The position numbers and the translations under genes were made by a program. Positions 47,206 to 59,346 of a stretch of 64,000 bases of DNA are shown here, in pieces. The stretch is from Phylloscopus collybita. Taxonomy: Eukaryota > Chordata > Aves > Passeriformes > Phylloscopidae. Location: assembly GCA_027886175.1 (NCBI GenBank), contig JAJNNQ010000024.1, forward strand, positions 2,340,001 through 2,404,000. Direction: 5' to 3'. The notes beneath the pieces were generated by a model, which saw only the letters and a list, made by a program, of their open reading frames with translations, was not told the DNA's origin and ran no database searches. Every line of letters starts with the position of its first letter. Within the stretch, counting starts at the first letter, position 1.

Positions 47206-49844
47206 AACAGAAAACAAAAGCAAAGATATAACTTGAAAGAGACAAATAGATGAAGCACTGAAAACCTGGGACTCTCTTCTCAAACCACTGAGATTTGTAG
47301 CAAAGTTTTCCTCCTTGAACATGAACGTTCTGAATTCAAGGGATCAGAGTCACTGCAGCTGAAGATGGAGTCTTCCAAAAGAAAGTGCAAATTTTTCTTC
47401 AGTAACATTTATGGAAATGAAATTCAATGCTTATCAGCTATAGATTTCATCTTTCTCTTTCAAACTTTTATTGGAAAAACTCTGGAAGTTACTGAGGTCA
47501 CACCTTAAAATGCAGCAGCTGTGTGTTAATAATCAGATTTTGCTAGCTAGGAGGAAAAGGATAGCAAATACTTGCTCAATATTTAGATTAACCTATCAAA
47601 AATAATTGCATTAATTTAAATGATGGGCCACTCCAATTCTCCTCATGGGGTGCAAATTAAAATGTTTGAGGTGAAAACCAGAGCAATGCTCAGATTCTAG
47701 AAAACAAATCATTCATTTAAGGTTAACAGTCTTTCACGCTTCCTGCTGACCTCAAAGCACATTTTAATTTTTTTTTTTTTTTTTTTTTTTAGGCCAGGCA
47801 CCCTCACAAAATTAAAACACACTAAAGAGGAATTCGATATCCTAAAAGCTCTGTGAAACCACAGACTTTCCAGAAAGGAAAAAAAAGAAGCTTGCAAATT
47901 TTAACATGCTGAACCAGACTGGTGTGGTTTGCTTTCCATTACTGGCTGGCACTTCTCACAAGAAGTGAAGACAATGGATATAAACCAAATCCTGGTGTCA
48001 AGCTAATGATTTCCCTGGATTTTGTGGTGATTCCACTACCTTCAGCTGTACCTTAGTGCAGCCATCCCAACAGGCATCCCTGCTGCTGGGCCTTCCTGGC
48101 TTTCAAGTACTTCCCTTTGCAACGGTAATGATGAATCTTAACACAGACTACTGCCATTTAATAAATGCATTCATTTTAATATGTTAATAATTTGTTAAAA
48201 AAATGTTTATGTCTACATAGTGACTAGAAGTATAAAATTTACATAAGTGCTAGATACCAAACTTGTAATATTTCAACAATCCAAAGAGCTCTCACATGTT
48301 CCTGAAAAATATCTGAATTTACTGACTTAAATTTTCTACCAGACCCTTCTGACTTCGTATCAAAAAGGAGATGAAAACTCCTTTAACATACTGAGCACAT
48401 ACATAAAAGAACATGTGTTATTTATTAACAGGAGAAAGCATTTATTAAAATGTAACCTGGCTTTTGCAAGTAAGATGACTTCATGCACAGGAAAGAGGTG
48501 TATATGATAAGTTGTTATTTCAGGGCTGTTTTGCAAACATTAAAAAAGGGGGCTATCTTAGATGCCACTTTTAATTAATTTCCAGAAGGAATTTGACCAG
48601 TCACAAAGGAAAGCAGAATCTTTGAGAAAACTCTAAGCCCCACTCATTTAAAACTCTTTATGGCATAGTAATGCTTCTAGTTCATAATTTTATTAATTGC
48701 AAAGGTGTCAAAAGCTTTTTATGGTTTGCATTGAACATTTTGAAGGTCTATCTCAATTCTCATTGTAAAATGTCACTATTGTCTGGAGCAAAACCAGCAA
48801 AATATCTCTTACTACCTGATCTCAATCTTCCAGTCCCTTCTGCCAAATGCTAAGAGGAGAATTTAAGAGTAATTCACAGTAGTCACAAACACTCAACTCC
48901 ACCTTCCACTGCAAACTTACCTAAAGTGAGATATCATACCACATTTTCCCTACATTAATATCCTGCTCACATCATCAGCAGCAGACTATTTCTTACTTGG
49001 CTATTTGATTTTTTTTCCATTTTATTTGCCACCTCCCACATTTAAATGATGGATAGAATAGGGATTTTCCTGAGGCTTATAAGGAGAAGCTGAACTCAGT
49101 AGAATTTTCCATGCTCCAGAATGTTGTGGAAAGCATACATGGAAGTGCTTGAGCACAGTCAATGGTCAAACCAGCAATACCAAGGGTAAGTAAGAATGGG
49201 TTTAAAAACACAGCATGGACCAAAACCACTTGATGCACATATGGACCTGATGTGGACATGGGAAGGACAGGGTGTGATCAGTCACCTGAAAAGTGACTAT
49301 CACTCCCTGGATAGTTCATATTCATGTCTCTATGACAATCAATGTTTCCTCTTCAGGATGGAGCTCCTGAAGGTGTTGTGTCACAAATGGTTCAACACAA
49401 CCCCACTGAGTGTCTTTGAATATTTGCAGACTATGGAATGGACCTTTTTGCTCTCCAGGCCATGAATTTTCAGTGAGTACATCTATTTTTTTTCCCTCCA
49501 CCTATTCCATGGTAGGCAGAAAAATCTCTGGAAGAAGGAGAAGGGGTTTTCATAGACGAGCACTGGATCAGTCTGGAGTCCTTAATTGCAATTAAAGTCA
49601 GATATTGAAGAAAATAGAAGATGACACAGGAGCTGGTTGGTTTTAATGCAAATGGCCCAGGCTTTTGACACTGCCTGTACAAAATCTATCATTAACTGCT
49701 ATCAGTACTATTAAAAGATTTCATGTATCTATGATGAGCCAGCACTGAACAATCCTTATTCTATCCTAACAAAAATAAATTAACAAAGCCCCGATTCCAA
49801 GGAAAAAAGGCAAATATTTATATCAGCTCTTGCTTTTCACTGCA
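47206..49844. other. unique AT-rich DNA
   Basis: No gene recognised. Includes a T23 run at 47768-47790 without AATAAA on the minus strand nearby, so unlike 37528 it shows no sign of an mRNA tail. Confidence 0.5.
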
Positions 49845-50074
49845 AAAGGGCACAATCACTGCACTTTACTCTTCCTCTCAGTTTTCCTTTGCACCCTTAA
49901 TCACAGAAACCATGCTCCACTCCCACTGCTTTTATTTTATTTGGCCATATTTTCACAAAACACCCCCCAATACACAAAAGTCACTGGTCTGTAAAGTCAG
50001 CTGTGCACTGTCGAGAAATCAGTGAGCATTTCTCCAGCAAACAAGCCTGGTGAGGAAATTTTTAGGCTAAAACT
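49845..50074 (+). repeat. dispersed duplication B, copy 2 (230 bp)
   Basis: Partner of 46929-47158, 2.9 kb downstream. Its flanks lack the inverted repeats seen at copy 1. Both ends of homology are abrupt and no terminal motif typical of a transposon is seen. Confidence 0.96.
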
Positions 50075-50179
50075 GCAAAATATTCTTTTAATTTAGCACA
50101 GTGCTTCACAGGCAGTGCATGGTTGTTAAATCCAACTTTTCACTGGTTGAAATGAAGTAATATCAAGTGACATAGCACA

Positions 50180-50241
50180 GGGTTGGAATGAGATAATCTT
50201 TAAGGCCCCTTTGAACCCAAACCATTCTATGATTCTGTGAC
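50180..50241 (+). mobile_element. CR1 LINE, extreme 3' end
   Basis: 'gggttggaatgagataatct', 'ttaaggcccctttgaaccca' and 'accattctatgattctgtga' are the last ~60 bp of CR1, with a well-preserved octamer repeat. Confidence 0.9.
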
Positions 50242-52249
50242 ACCTTATTGTTAGGAAAACATGGAAAAGAGATATTTAACTTTACAAGTCTCTTTCTGGA
50301 ATTCTTCAGCTTTTCCTCTGATTAAGTTCAAGTGAATTGCAAATCAGCATTTTAAATAAGTTGAAAGCCTTTATTACTCAATATTATGATTCATTTCCAG
50401 TCAGAATATTGTCGAATTAGTAATATAAGATCATGATTGTATTATTTCACAGTTCAGAAGTTCTCCTCCAAAGACACACAAGTTCTTGAAAATGATAAAA
50501 CAAATTTGCAAATAATTAGATATCAAATTATTAAACAATGAATGTTTCAGGGGAGTGCTAGAAGAGGAAGCTGTGAAAAGAAAGGGAATTTAAGAAATAG
50601 AGTGCAGATTAAAATCAAGGGTCTACTGGAAATATCCTCTAAGATACTACTCAGTGTCTTGAAAAAGAAATTCTATTCTGACTCCTGAGATTGAATACTG
50701 CATTAAAAATGTGTTCTTCTATGTCTAGTCTGCAGTAAAAGGGAGTTTGGAGCCCTCAGGCTGAGCTTCCTACTGGTGCAAGCAACACAGCTGGATTTTC
50801 TTCACCAACATTTGCTTCCATGTATTATTTTGTGAAATTCTTCAGATTTTCTAAAAAGTACTGTCAGATACTCAGGGTTTTCATCACACAGGAAATTCCA
50901 TTATTGAAACACTTTGTCCTGATATCAAATCAGGACAAAAACTCAAAGTATCCCTTTGGGCTTTTTCACACAGGAAAAACATTCCAGCTCTGTTTTCAAA
51001 AATGCCAACTGTTTGGAGTTAGTTTAGTGAAGAATGTTAACATTTTACAACAAACTCTCACTGGGGGGGAAAAAAAAATCAATTTTCATTTCCCACATCT
51101 CCATTTTGACCTTCCTGTACAGGTTTGGTTCCTAAAGTGCTGCAGAACTACCTTTCCTTTGTGACTGGATACTTGTGTGTGCTAACACAAAAAGGTGGAT
51201 TTTGGTAAGGTGTTTGCTGTACTGCAATAATTATCCTTGATTTCATTAATAACTGAATAGAACTGGTTACAGAATTCATGAAAACAGACACAAAATAGTT
51301 CAGTAGATTTCATTCTAGACACATAAATTAATTGCTTCCTGTATCTCAGCCCAAAATACTCATTAGCTCTATAAGTACCAGCACTGTTTCCATGATAATG
51401 AGATTTATTTTAATTTAGGCAAGGGTTGACCAATGAATCTACAAAGTACTTCATTAATGATGATTTACAGATGTATCATGCTTCTGAAATGGACTCTTCC
51501 TTTGCACCTCTCACCTATAATTTTATTTATGATTCTCCTGACTCTCAGTTTAACTTTTAACTCTGCACATATCTTGCACATGAAACTAAAGATATAAACA
51601 ACCCCTTTTTGAATACAGTGTTGTGAATAGTTTACAATCCCAGAGTTTCAGTAACTTAAATTATAAGACGTGGCAAAATTTACTTTGCAGTCACTAGAGC
51701 TGTGTTAGGCATAGATGTGCAGTAGCTGACGTTTTTCCATTTAGTTGGGCAAAGTTTCACCTTGGAGAAGTATAATTATTTCATATATTAATTTCACTTC
51801 TTGCCTTCCTAACTCTGGTGAGCTTAACAATTTTCTAGATCATTATAAAAACTGTTATTTTTAACACAATGTGTATTTTGGGAATAAAAATCATAGCATA
51901 CAAAGACCACAAAAATAATCTGATTTCCAATTTTTTAAGTTTCCTACTTAAATGTAATCCCTGTTAAGAACTATCAGGATTTTTACAGAAATCCTGTTAC
52001 CAAGAGGGGAATATCCCATTTGATTTTTATAGGATCAGATGCATGCCCATTGCATTTGTCTGCTTTTCAGAATTAATTACGGTCTTAAAGACTTTCCATG
52101 AAAATATTGAAGGTGAAAGGCAAAGAAAAAGTGAGAAGTTATTCCTGTGCAATGTCATGTTTGCTGTGATGGGCAGGAGGGTTTGGAGAGGTGATTTATT
52201 TTGGCCTTAAAATTTTATCCTGACTCATTTTGCCATCAGTGCTGTTAAT
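50242..52249. other. unique AT-rich DNA with one small palindrome
   Basis: About 2 kb with no gene recognised. 50913-50939 is a perfect 11-bp-arm inverted repeat ('tttgtcctgat', spacer 'atcaa'). Confidence 0.5.
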
Positions 52250-52317
52250 CAGAGAATCATGGAATGGTTTGGGTTGGAAAGGACCTTCAAGATCATCCAG
52301 TGCCACCTCTGCCATGG
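52250..52317 (-). mobile_element. CR1 LINE, 3' end, left part of a split copy
   Basis: 'cagagaatcatggaatggtt', 'tgggttggaaaggaccttca' and 'agatcatccagtgccacctc' followed by 'tgccatgg' is the reverse complement of the CR1 end. The match stops abruptly at 52317 and resumes at about 53767 with the next CR1 bases ('ggacaccttccactgtccca'), so the two parts are one element. Confidence 0.93.
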
Positions 52318-53766
52318 TGTGAGGAGCCCGATTTAGTTTGTTTTGCCTCAGCAGGGGCTGTCAGAGCTACGTGTGGGAGGGGACAACCAGAAAAAGCCTG
52401 GTCTGTGGGAGGACTTTACCTGGCACCACGTCCTGTGGGAGAGGCAGGAGCAGACCCTGAACTCCCCAGAGGAGCTGCTCCCATCGGATGGGCATGGGCT
52501 GGACGTGCCCATGTGCCACTGTTAAACACCACAGCAAACACAGACTCCGACTCAGAGGCTGCAAATGGCTGTGTTTACCTCTGGGAATTTCTTCCCTTTT
52601 ATGCTGTTCTACAGAGAACAACTCAATTGGTGAAACAAAGACAAACTTCTTCAATCACATTGGTCAAACCAGAGGGACATCAAGAAGTCCCTCCTAGGGA
52701 AAGGAAGGTAAGCAAAGGTTGCAGTTAGAAAAACGTGTCTTTTGTTGACAGAAAACTCTCTGGGAAGAGTTTCAGAAAACCAAAAACATCTCAGGCACCA
52801 ACCAGGGCTACAGCCGTGGTCAGCAGGCCGGCCTGCGGAGGAGCCGGGGCAGAGCGGGAACTGCGGCACAAGCCTGAGGCCTTCTGGTCTTTTGCCTTTT
52901 GGGGTTCTTGGAGCTTATGCTTTTTGTCTCTTTGGGGGCTCTTGGAGTTGATGCTTTTTGAGACTTGCTTTTCAAAACTTGCTTTTCGAGTCGGGGTTTT
53001 TTGAGTCTTATGCTTTTTTGCCCTGACCCCAGCTTACCTTTCGGCTCTCGTGGCTCTTGCTTGCCCTCGTGTATCGCTGTGGGGGACGCAGAAACGAGGC
53101 AGGGAGTGCATCAAAGAGGCTGCGTGGAGCTCTTGCAAGCAAGAGACGCCTCCTTTATTTTTCTGACTCTTTTTGTACATTTACAGATGTGCCCACCCCA
53201 GAGGTGGGATTCTTGGGAACCACTGGTCGTTTTCCAGAGACCATCACCGAAGCCCCTCCTCTGGGAACAGATGTGGGAACTTCGGTAGTTTACAGAACAT
53301 GACCTTGTGCATCAAGACCGTGCCTGGGAATAGAATTTCCCAAAACCAAAACATGCAGGCACAAGCATGGCAACACTCGTGTCTGTCCCGCCTGCCGGTG
53401 TCCCTGACTGTGGCCCTGCCTGAGCCACCTGTGTCCAACCCTGCCTGTCCCACCACCGTGATCCTCCCTGTGACCCTGCCCAGGCTCCTGCCCCTCCTGC
53501 CCTCTCCTCCCCTGGTGTCCGGCGGCCGCGGGTGCCATCCCTGGGCCAGCAGCGCACAGCACAGCCCCGCCTGGGGCCGCGGGTGGTGCCCCCCGAGCTC
53601 CTCTGTTTTTTTGTTGTTGTTGTTTGTTTGTGTCATTTTGTTTTGGTTTTGGTTTTTGTTGTGTGTGTTTCTTTGTTTGTTTTAATTACCACGAAATGGT
53701 TCTCAGATACGTTTGTCTCGTTTGACTTCGTTTCCTTCCTGACCATCTATTTTTAAAAGAACTCTT
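52318..53766 (-). mobile_element. ~1.45-kb LTR/ERV-like insertion inside a CR1
   Basis: This DNA separates two adjoining parts of one CR1 copy, so it was inserted later. It is clearly richer in G, C and CpG than the flanks. On the minus strand it has CCAAT-type boxes (plus-strand attgg at 52626 and 52659) 25-60 bp before a TATA-like box (plus-strand cttttatgc at 52596), as in an LTR promoter. A minus-strand AATAAA (53154-53159) lies further upstream. Short internal repeats (34-bp period near 52907-52960; 14-bp period near 52963-52987) and a G/T-rich tract (53605-53690) are present. No gag, pol or env domain is recognised, and no clear target-site duplication or TG..CA boundary could be fixed. 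LTR identity is an inference; another non-autonomous element is possible. Confidence 0.5.
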
Positions 53767-54130
53767 GGACACCTTCCACTGTCCCAGGTTGCTCCATCCA
53801 ACCCATCCAACCTGGCCTTGGACACTTCCAGGGACTCAGGGATCCAGACACAGCTCTGGGTATCCTGTGCCAGGGCATCCCCACCCTCATAGGCAAAAAT
53901 TTCTTCTTAATTTAAAGCCACTGTCAGTTTGAAGCCGTTCCCCCTTGCCCCATCACTCCAGTTCCTGATGCAGAGTCCCTCTCTGGCTTCCCTGTAGCCC
54001 CTTCAGACACTGGAAGGTGCTGTGAGGTCTCCACACAACCTTGTCATCTCCAGGCTGAACAGCCCAAATTTTCTCAGCCTGTCTCCATAGGAAAGATGCT
54101 CCAGTCCCTTTATCACCTTTGTGGCCCTAC
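53767..54130 (-). mobile_element. CR1 LINE, right part of the split copy
   Basis: Continues the CR1 of 52250-52317: 'ggacaccttccactgtccca', 'atccaacctggccttggaca', 'ttgaagccgttcccccttgc', 'tggaaggtgctgtgaggtct' and 'ctccaggctgaacagcccaa', ending near 'ctttgtggccctac'. With the left part it makes a CR1 fragment of about 430 bp, 5'-truncated in the ORF2 tail. Confidence 0.95.
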
Positions 54131-57100
54131 AGAATCCTTACACAGCTCCAGTGTCCTACTAAACAGGACATCTTGAGCATGGAAGAGCCATTTCTGCCTT
54201 GAACAGAGCAACAGGACATGAGATATTTCCTGAGATGTCACCTTCAGGAAAGCAGAAAACGATACAAGCAAATCAGGATACAAGTGCCTGTAAACAATCC
54301 CTTTGGAATCACAGATTTCTGTGGACCTGGTTCTCACCTGATCTCCTCAAATAGCCCAGCACAGGAGCACTCTAATCTTGCTTGGGGTCTTCCAAGTAAA
54401 GGCCTGTTGCCAACAATAGCTGATTATTAATCTTTCCTAGCAGGATTCTGAATGACTATGAGAATGTACAGTTTGGACAAACAGAGCAAAAATACTTTAT
54501 TTTTTATCTTTTGGTTGTTCTTTGCTCTCATATGCTTAAATAATTCAAAATGTAAGTGCCTCCCCTTGTTTCTGACTCCAAATTACATCTGTTCCTTATG
54601 AATTCACCAAGTGCATGCATGATATTTGCTGTGCCTGGAACCTTTCCTTTGAAACATGCGCTAACTAAAGATGAGCTTTTATTCTGAGACAAAACAAAAG
54701 TTTTGTTCACTGAGTGAACAGGTCTGCATTGGGCAAGATTTGATGTCAGAGTCTGGGCAAAATCTCTGGGGTTTTTAACTGAGCATGTTTATCTGAACAG
54801 AAAAAAGGGAATATGGAGATACTTCACTGACTCATCAGCTCCAGCTCATCCAAAAACAAGGTAAAGCTGCTTTCGTTCCATGTTTTCCACAGCATTCTTT
54901 ATATGTTACTCCTGTTATCAAGCTTTCCAAGCCAAAGACGCAGAAAGAAAACAAAATATGTAGTCACAAAGCACAGCTATTTCCCCCTCCCTGAACCCCA
55001 TAATGCTTAGAAGTCGTGCATGGCTTATTCAGAGCTCAGAGAGGCTGTAATCATAGGAATGGCAAAACTGCAAGGGCCAGGGCAGGAACGATTTTCTAGC
55101 TCAGGGTGGTCTGCTATTGTCAGCTGAAGGTCTTGGATCCCTGGAATTGAAACCACCCCTGTAGGCAGTGACAGCAGTGCCTGCCACACAGGAAAAGGTG
55201 GCACAACTGTGTCTTTTCTCCCCCGGGATACCCAGAAGAATCTGAGTGTCTTGCCTCGCATTCCTGAGAGATCTACAGCTCATGCTACTGCCTAGAGATC
55301 TCTCTCTCTTCCCCAAACTGGCAATATATGGAATTTTAGCTGGCAAGCAGAGACTTTGCAAGTCTAGGCTTTTTTACCCCCTCTTTTATATTTTTCCCAG
55401 CAAAGAAGAGGCAGAAGTGCATCTTCCAAAAAACTCTCTACTTCTTCAGAAACCCTTCATCCCAATGCCGATTAAATAGATCTCACCAGGTTCCTCTGTT
55501 CTCATTCTCACTTCCTCCATGGTGTCCTTCATCTACAAACAATTTTATAAAACTTGGAGTTTTTGTTACCACACTGCTCTGAGTTGGTTCATACTGGCAC
55601 CAGTGTTCATGAACCACCCATTACTATCTCATCTGGGCACACTGGTTTGTTTTTGGAGTCCCACAGGCAAGAAATGCCTAAGAGTTATTAACTACTATTT
55701 CCAGAGCAGATGAAAAGTGTAATTTTGTCTGCAGCCACCTGCCAACTTAGAATTGTCAAAATTGCAACCAGCTTTTGATTTTTAAAAGCCCACATTTTAA
55801 TGATAGTCTCTTGCAATCTCTGTTTTCCTTTACAATTATTTAAAAGCCAGTTTTCCACCATTCATTCTTCACTTATCACTCTCTCTTCGCTGGCACAGAG
55901 AATTGAGGTCTTGTCATATAATTTCATTCCATGGGGCACTCCCAGCTTTATGTTTCATAGATTTATCTCTTCATTTTGTTTGCCTTTAAGTAGTTATAGG
56001 GAAGAAGCATTGTTGAAAAGAGGCAATATCCTAGAACAATTTTGCAATCCACTCAAGATCTTCATGTTACTGAAATAGTAGCACAAAATTCCTCTGGGTC
56101 AAATTTCAGTGGAACTAGCAGCAAATCTGAAAATAAAAGCTGGGCTTCAAGAAACAGCTGAGCTGTAAGAGCAGAGTTGCTCTGACATTTCCTTATCCAA
56201 GTCTGCAACTTTTATGACATGAAAAAACAATATAGCCTCATTCTGCCTTCTAAATCAGTCTGGTGGTGTAACAGAGGGCCCAGCCGTACTCATTTCAAGC
56301 TCATCAATTATATTATATCTAGCAACGAACTTCTGGACTGGTTTGTATTTTCTAATATTCATCCAGGATGTCCCAAATGCAACTACTTTTAATTACTTTC
56401 TGCCCTGGTACTTCAAAATTGTGGAGAGGGTGTAACTCTGTTGTGTCTTTGTCAAGGAAAATGTCATTTATGTGACACTGACATATAGAACCCAGGGGTT
56501 TTTGATGCTGTTGAGCATCTGGAATCTTGGGTATATATGGCTTTTGTAATGCTGGAAAATAGTTATTGGTTGCCCCTATAATTACATAGCTTGTAATTGC
56601 CCCTGTCATAACCACTGAGTTTTCTTCCTTGAGTCTCTTTGCTCTGTTAGCATGATTATTCTTCCCGAAATAATTTCTCCTACAGTATTTTTGCTATAAT
56701 CACAGCACCCTTCTCCTGGCAAAAGCTTAAGCTGGCCACAAGCACTGCAATTGGGTTTCTGTCTTTTCAGAGAGGAACTCCCTGCTTCATCAAGTCCAGG
56801 GGAGCTCAAGATTGTGATCCCCAGCAGCGCTTTCATAAAACACTGTGCAGAATAATTATTGCATCTATTATTGCCCTGCAAGGTGCAATTTGGCCATGCA
56901 ACAATAAGAAAACATATTTCCAGGAATTCTTCTTACAGCTGCACATGTTCTACACAGCCTCAGATGACTCTGGGAAAGAGATGAAAAGAACATAGGAACA
57001 TTTTGCATTGAGTGTCTTCCCATCCCCCTGAAATTTCCAAGCATTTTATCCAGGTACCTTGAAACCAATAAATACCTACTAGAGAAACAGGTGAGGGGAA

Positions 57101-57385
57101 CTTTGCCTTTAGATTTCTGAGGATCTCACTGGTAGTGGGTCACAAGTTTCCTCCTGGCTCTGAACCTTAAAGGGGAGCCTCAGCTCACAAAGCATCAGGA
57201 GCAATATTTCAACAGCTGCTTTCTGATGTCTGGATGCAGCGTCCTTCAGGCACTCCCCACCCACTCAGCCTGCTGGTACCTGGTATTTGGCCCTCAGAAC
57301 AGCAGAGGCTGCTCTTTAGAACAGATATTTCCGTGTCTGGCAGGGGACTGAGACAGGTTCTTTTTTCATCTTGTTTTTCTCCGAG
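54131..57385. other. unique DNA, no gene confirmed
   Basis: About 3.2 kb. Three consecutive minus-strand frames (57068-56868, 56881-56606, 56615-56352) overlap end to end in different registers over about 700 bp. None resembles a known family, and they lack a common start or splice context. No transposon recognised. Confidence 0.45.
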
Positions 57386-57585
57386 ATGCGCGAGGAACAG
57401 AGTGTGATTCTGGAGCTGTCATTTTGCCTTAAAATGCGTCCCAAGCAGCAGAAAACGTGGAAGCAGCAGCTTCCCATTCATCATTTGCTACCCAGACTGA
57501 ATCCTTGTTGGCAGCCTCATGGTCTACAGAGATTCCTACGGAAATGGAAACCTCTGATGACATCAAAAGCTCCTTGTGGGTGTGA
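57386..57585 (+). pseudogene. candidate 3'-terminal exon with a frame break (speculative)
   Basis: A strong pyrimidine tract (57360-57382) ends in 'ctccgag', a good splice acceptor. After it, frame 1 reads 'MREEQSVILELSFCLK' (the ATG may be internal). From the A-run 57431-57434 the shifted frame reads through 'AENVEAAASHSSFATQTE' and 'TEIPTEMETSDDIKSSLWV' to a TGA at 57583-57585. Both parts have natural protein-like composition; one missing base in the A-run would account for the shift. A minus-strand frame (57632-57429) is also open across the same bases, and frame 1 stays open to 57628, so chance cannot be excluded. The family is unknown and no upstream exon was found. Confidence 0.22.
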
Positions 57586-59277
57586 GAGGCACCTGGGCCC
57601 TCACTGGAGTGCTTTGGAAAGGCTTTAAACATGACAATGCTGGCAAAGCCCCTTTGATATGTCCGTGTTTCACTGAGACCTTTTGAGAATTACTTGCAAA
57701 GAGCTTAAGTACCACAAAACAGCAAACTTTCAGACATCTGGAAGGCTGCAGTTCTTCTGCTCACACTTTCCACTGGGATAACTTAGCCCAGGGAAATCTG
57801 CTTTGAGGACTGATTTGCCAACAAGATAAATTTAAGGCTTCTTTCACTACTAAAAAAACGATACCTAAAACCTTTCTTATTTTACCATGGTCTGTTTGTG
57901 GAGTGTTTGTTTGGAGGGAAGCAGGTGTGTCTGCTTTATAAAATGTTAATAGAAGTATTCTCTGGGTAAGGCATCATCAAACGAAGTCCACATAAAAAAA
58001 TTGACCCACAGAAATGTCACCAATCTATGACACTCAGCTCAGCTCCTGTAAGCCGTGGAATAATATCTTCAGGTCAGTGTTTTCTGCAGAAACCTCTCAC
58101 AAAAAAATCCTGCTTGTTCAAAAGGGCAGATTTTCTGCTAGAAGACCATCTTAACTGGCCTCTTTATTAAGCCAAAGTTGCCTTAAAAGATCAAAGACAC
58201 AGAAAGGATTGGCAAGGGACAACTTGTAACATTCGCAGACAAAATGAGGGTTATTATCTTTCACCAACCCATCAATGGCATGGTTTGAATGTCTAACCAC
58301 AGTTTCCCCGAAGTGTCTGGAAGGAATACAAGTCTCCTGGGGTCGAACATGAGAAGTGAATCCACACAAAACTCAGGGCAAGGGACAAAAGGCTCAATCT
58401 AAAAATGAATTGCCTGCTACCAGGAGGCTCTGTGCCTACATGGCTCCTGTTATGTCCTCATATTTCAGCAAATTCTGCAGTCAAGTATTGTTCTGAGAAT
58501 ATTTTTTCATGCAGGGAGATTATGTTGCTTAGAAATGATCAAAATTATTATAGGGCAGGGGGAAAAAAAGACAGTATTTCCATTATTCTTCAATATACAG
58601 TTCAGAAGACCTCAAATTGGAAAACTAGGGCTATTAAGCTATTATATTTATCTTGAAATAAAGATAAGAAAAATAATTTTCTGCAAATAGCAAATATTTT
58701 AGGCAAAATCAAAGCTATCCTTAAATCCTTTCAAAAACATAGCTGCTTTAAAGAAAATTAGGAGATTTTGCTAATTAAATTTTTTGGAGCCAAATAACCT
58801 AGACAGACTTTTAAGATAGCTGTCATGATGCAGTTTGTGATGTCAGAATACTAACCTTATGTTTGGCATTATTTTATCTTAGAGAAAGCTGTAGCCACAA
58901 GATAAGAAAAAAACCACACTCCTGGAAAAGAACAAAAGAACCTTACATATGTACATTTCCTTTATTTTTTTCTGGAAGCAGCAGTGGCTGATAGTAATTT
59001 TTTTCAGGACTTTTGCAGGCATCTCCAGTTATTATTTTTTGCCATGGCTTGCAGATTACACTGCTTTCGTACTTTTCCTACCTGTCAAAGGGTGAGCCTC
59101 TTTAATTTGTAACCCTTTGTGTAGCTTATCTCTTGACACTGAACTCACAGAAGTGCCTGTTCTTAATTTCCTCTACAGTATCTGCCCTTTGTTTGCACCT
59201 GTAAATGGTTCCAGGAGAAAACAGGGTAAATCTGCCCTGCTTTAAGTGAAAATAATCTGTTTATACGAGAAACAAGA
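57586..59277. other. unique AT-rich DNA
   Basis: No gene or repeat recognised. An AATAAA occurs near 58655, about 1.07 kb after the stop of the candidate exon; that position would fit a 3' UTR if the exon were real. Confidence 0.4.
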
Positions 59278-59346
59278 AAGGTGGAGAGACTATTTACAAA
59301 GGTGGAGAGACAGGGGGACAAGGGGGAATGGCTTCAAATTGACCAA
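59278..59346 (+). mobile_element. CR1 LINE, short internal fragment
   Basis: 'gagactatttacaaaggtgg', 'gacaagggggaatggcttca' and 'aattgaccaa' match the CR1 block before the 3' UTR. 'aggtggagagac' occurs twice (59279 and 59300), a small duplication inside the fragment. Confidence 0.8.

Noticed and set aside
47768..47790. T23 run as a second retrocopy tail
   Set aside because: No AATAAA in the 40 bases upstream on the minus strand and no open frame ending nearby.
53173..53685. 170-codon frame within the LTR-like insertion
   Set aside because: GC-rich region with few stops and a hydrophobic end from a G/T tract. No retroviral domain seen.
57429..57632. Minus-strand open frame over the candidate exon
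   Set aside because: Protein-like at first sight, but it mirrors the codons of the plus-strand frame and lacks its own splice acceptor. Kept only as an argument for caution.
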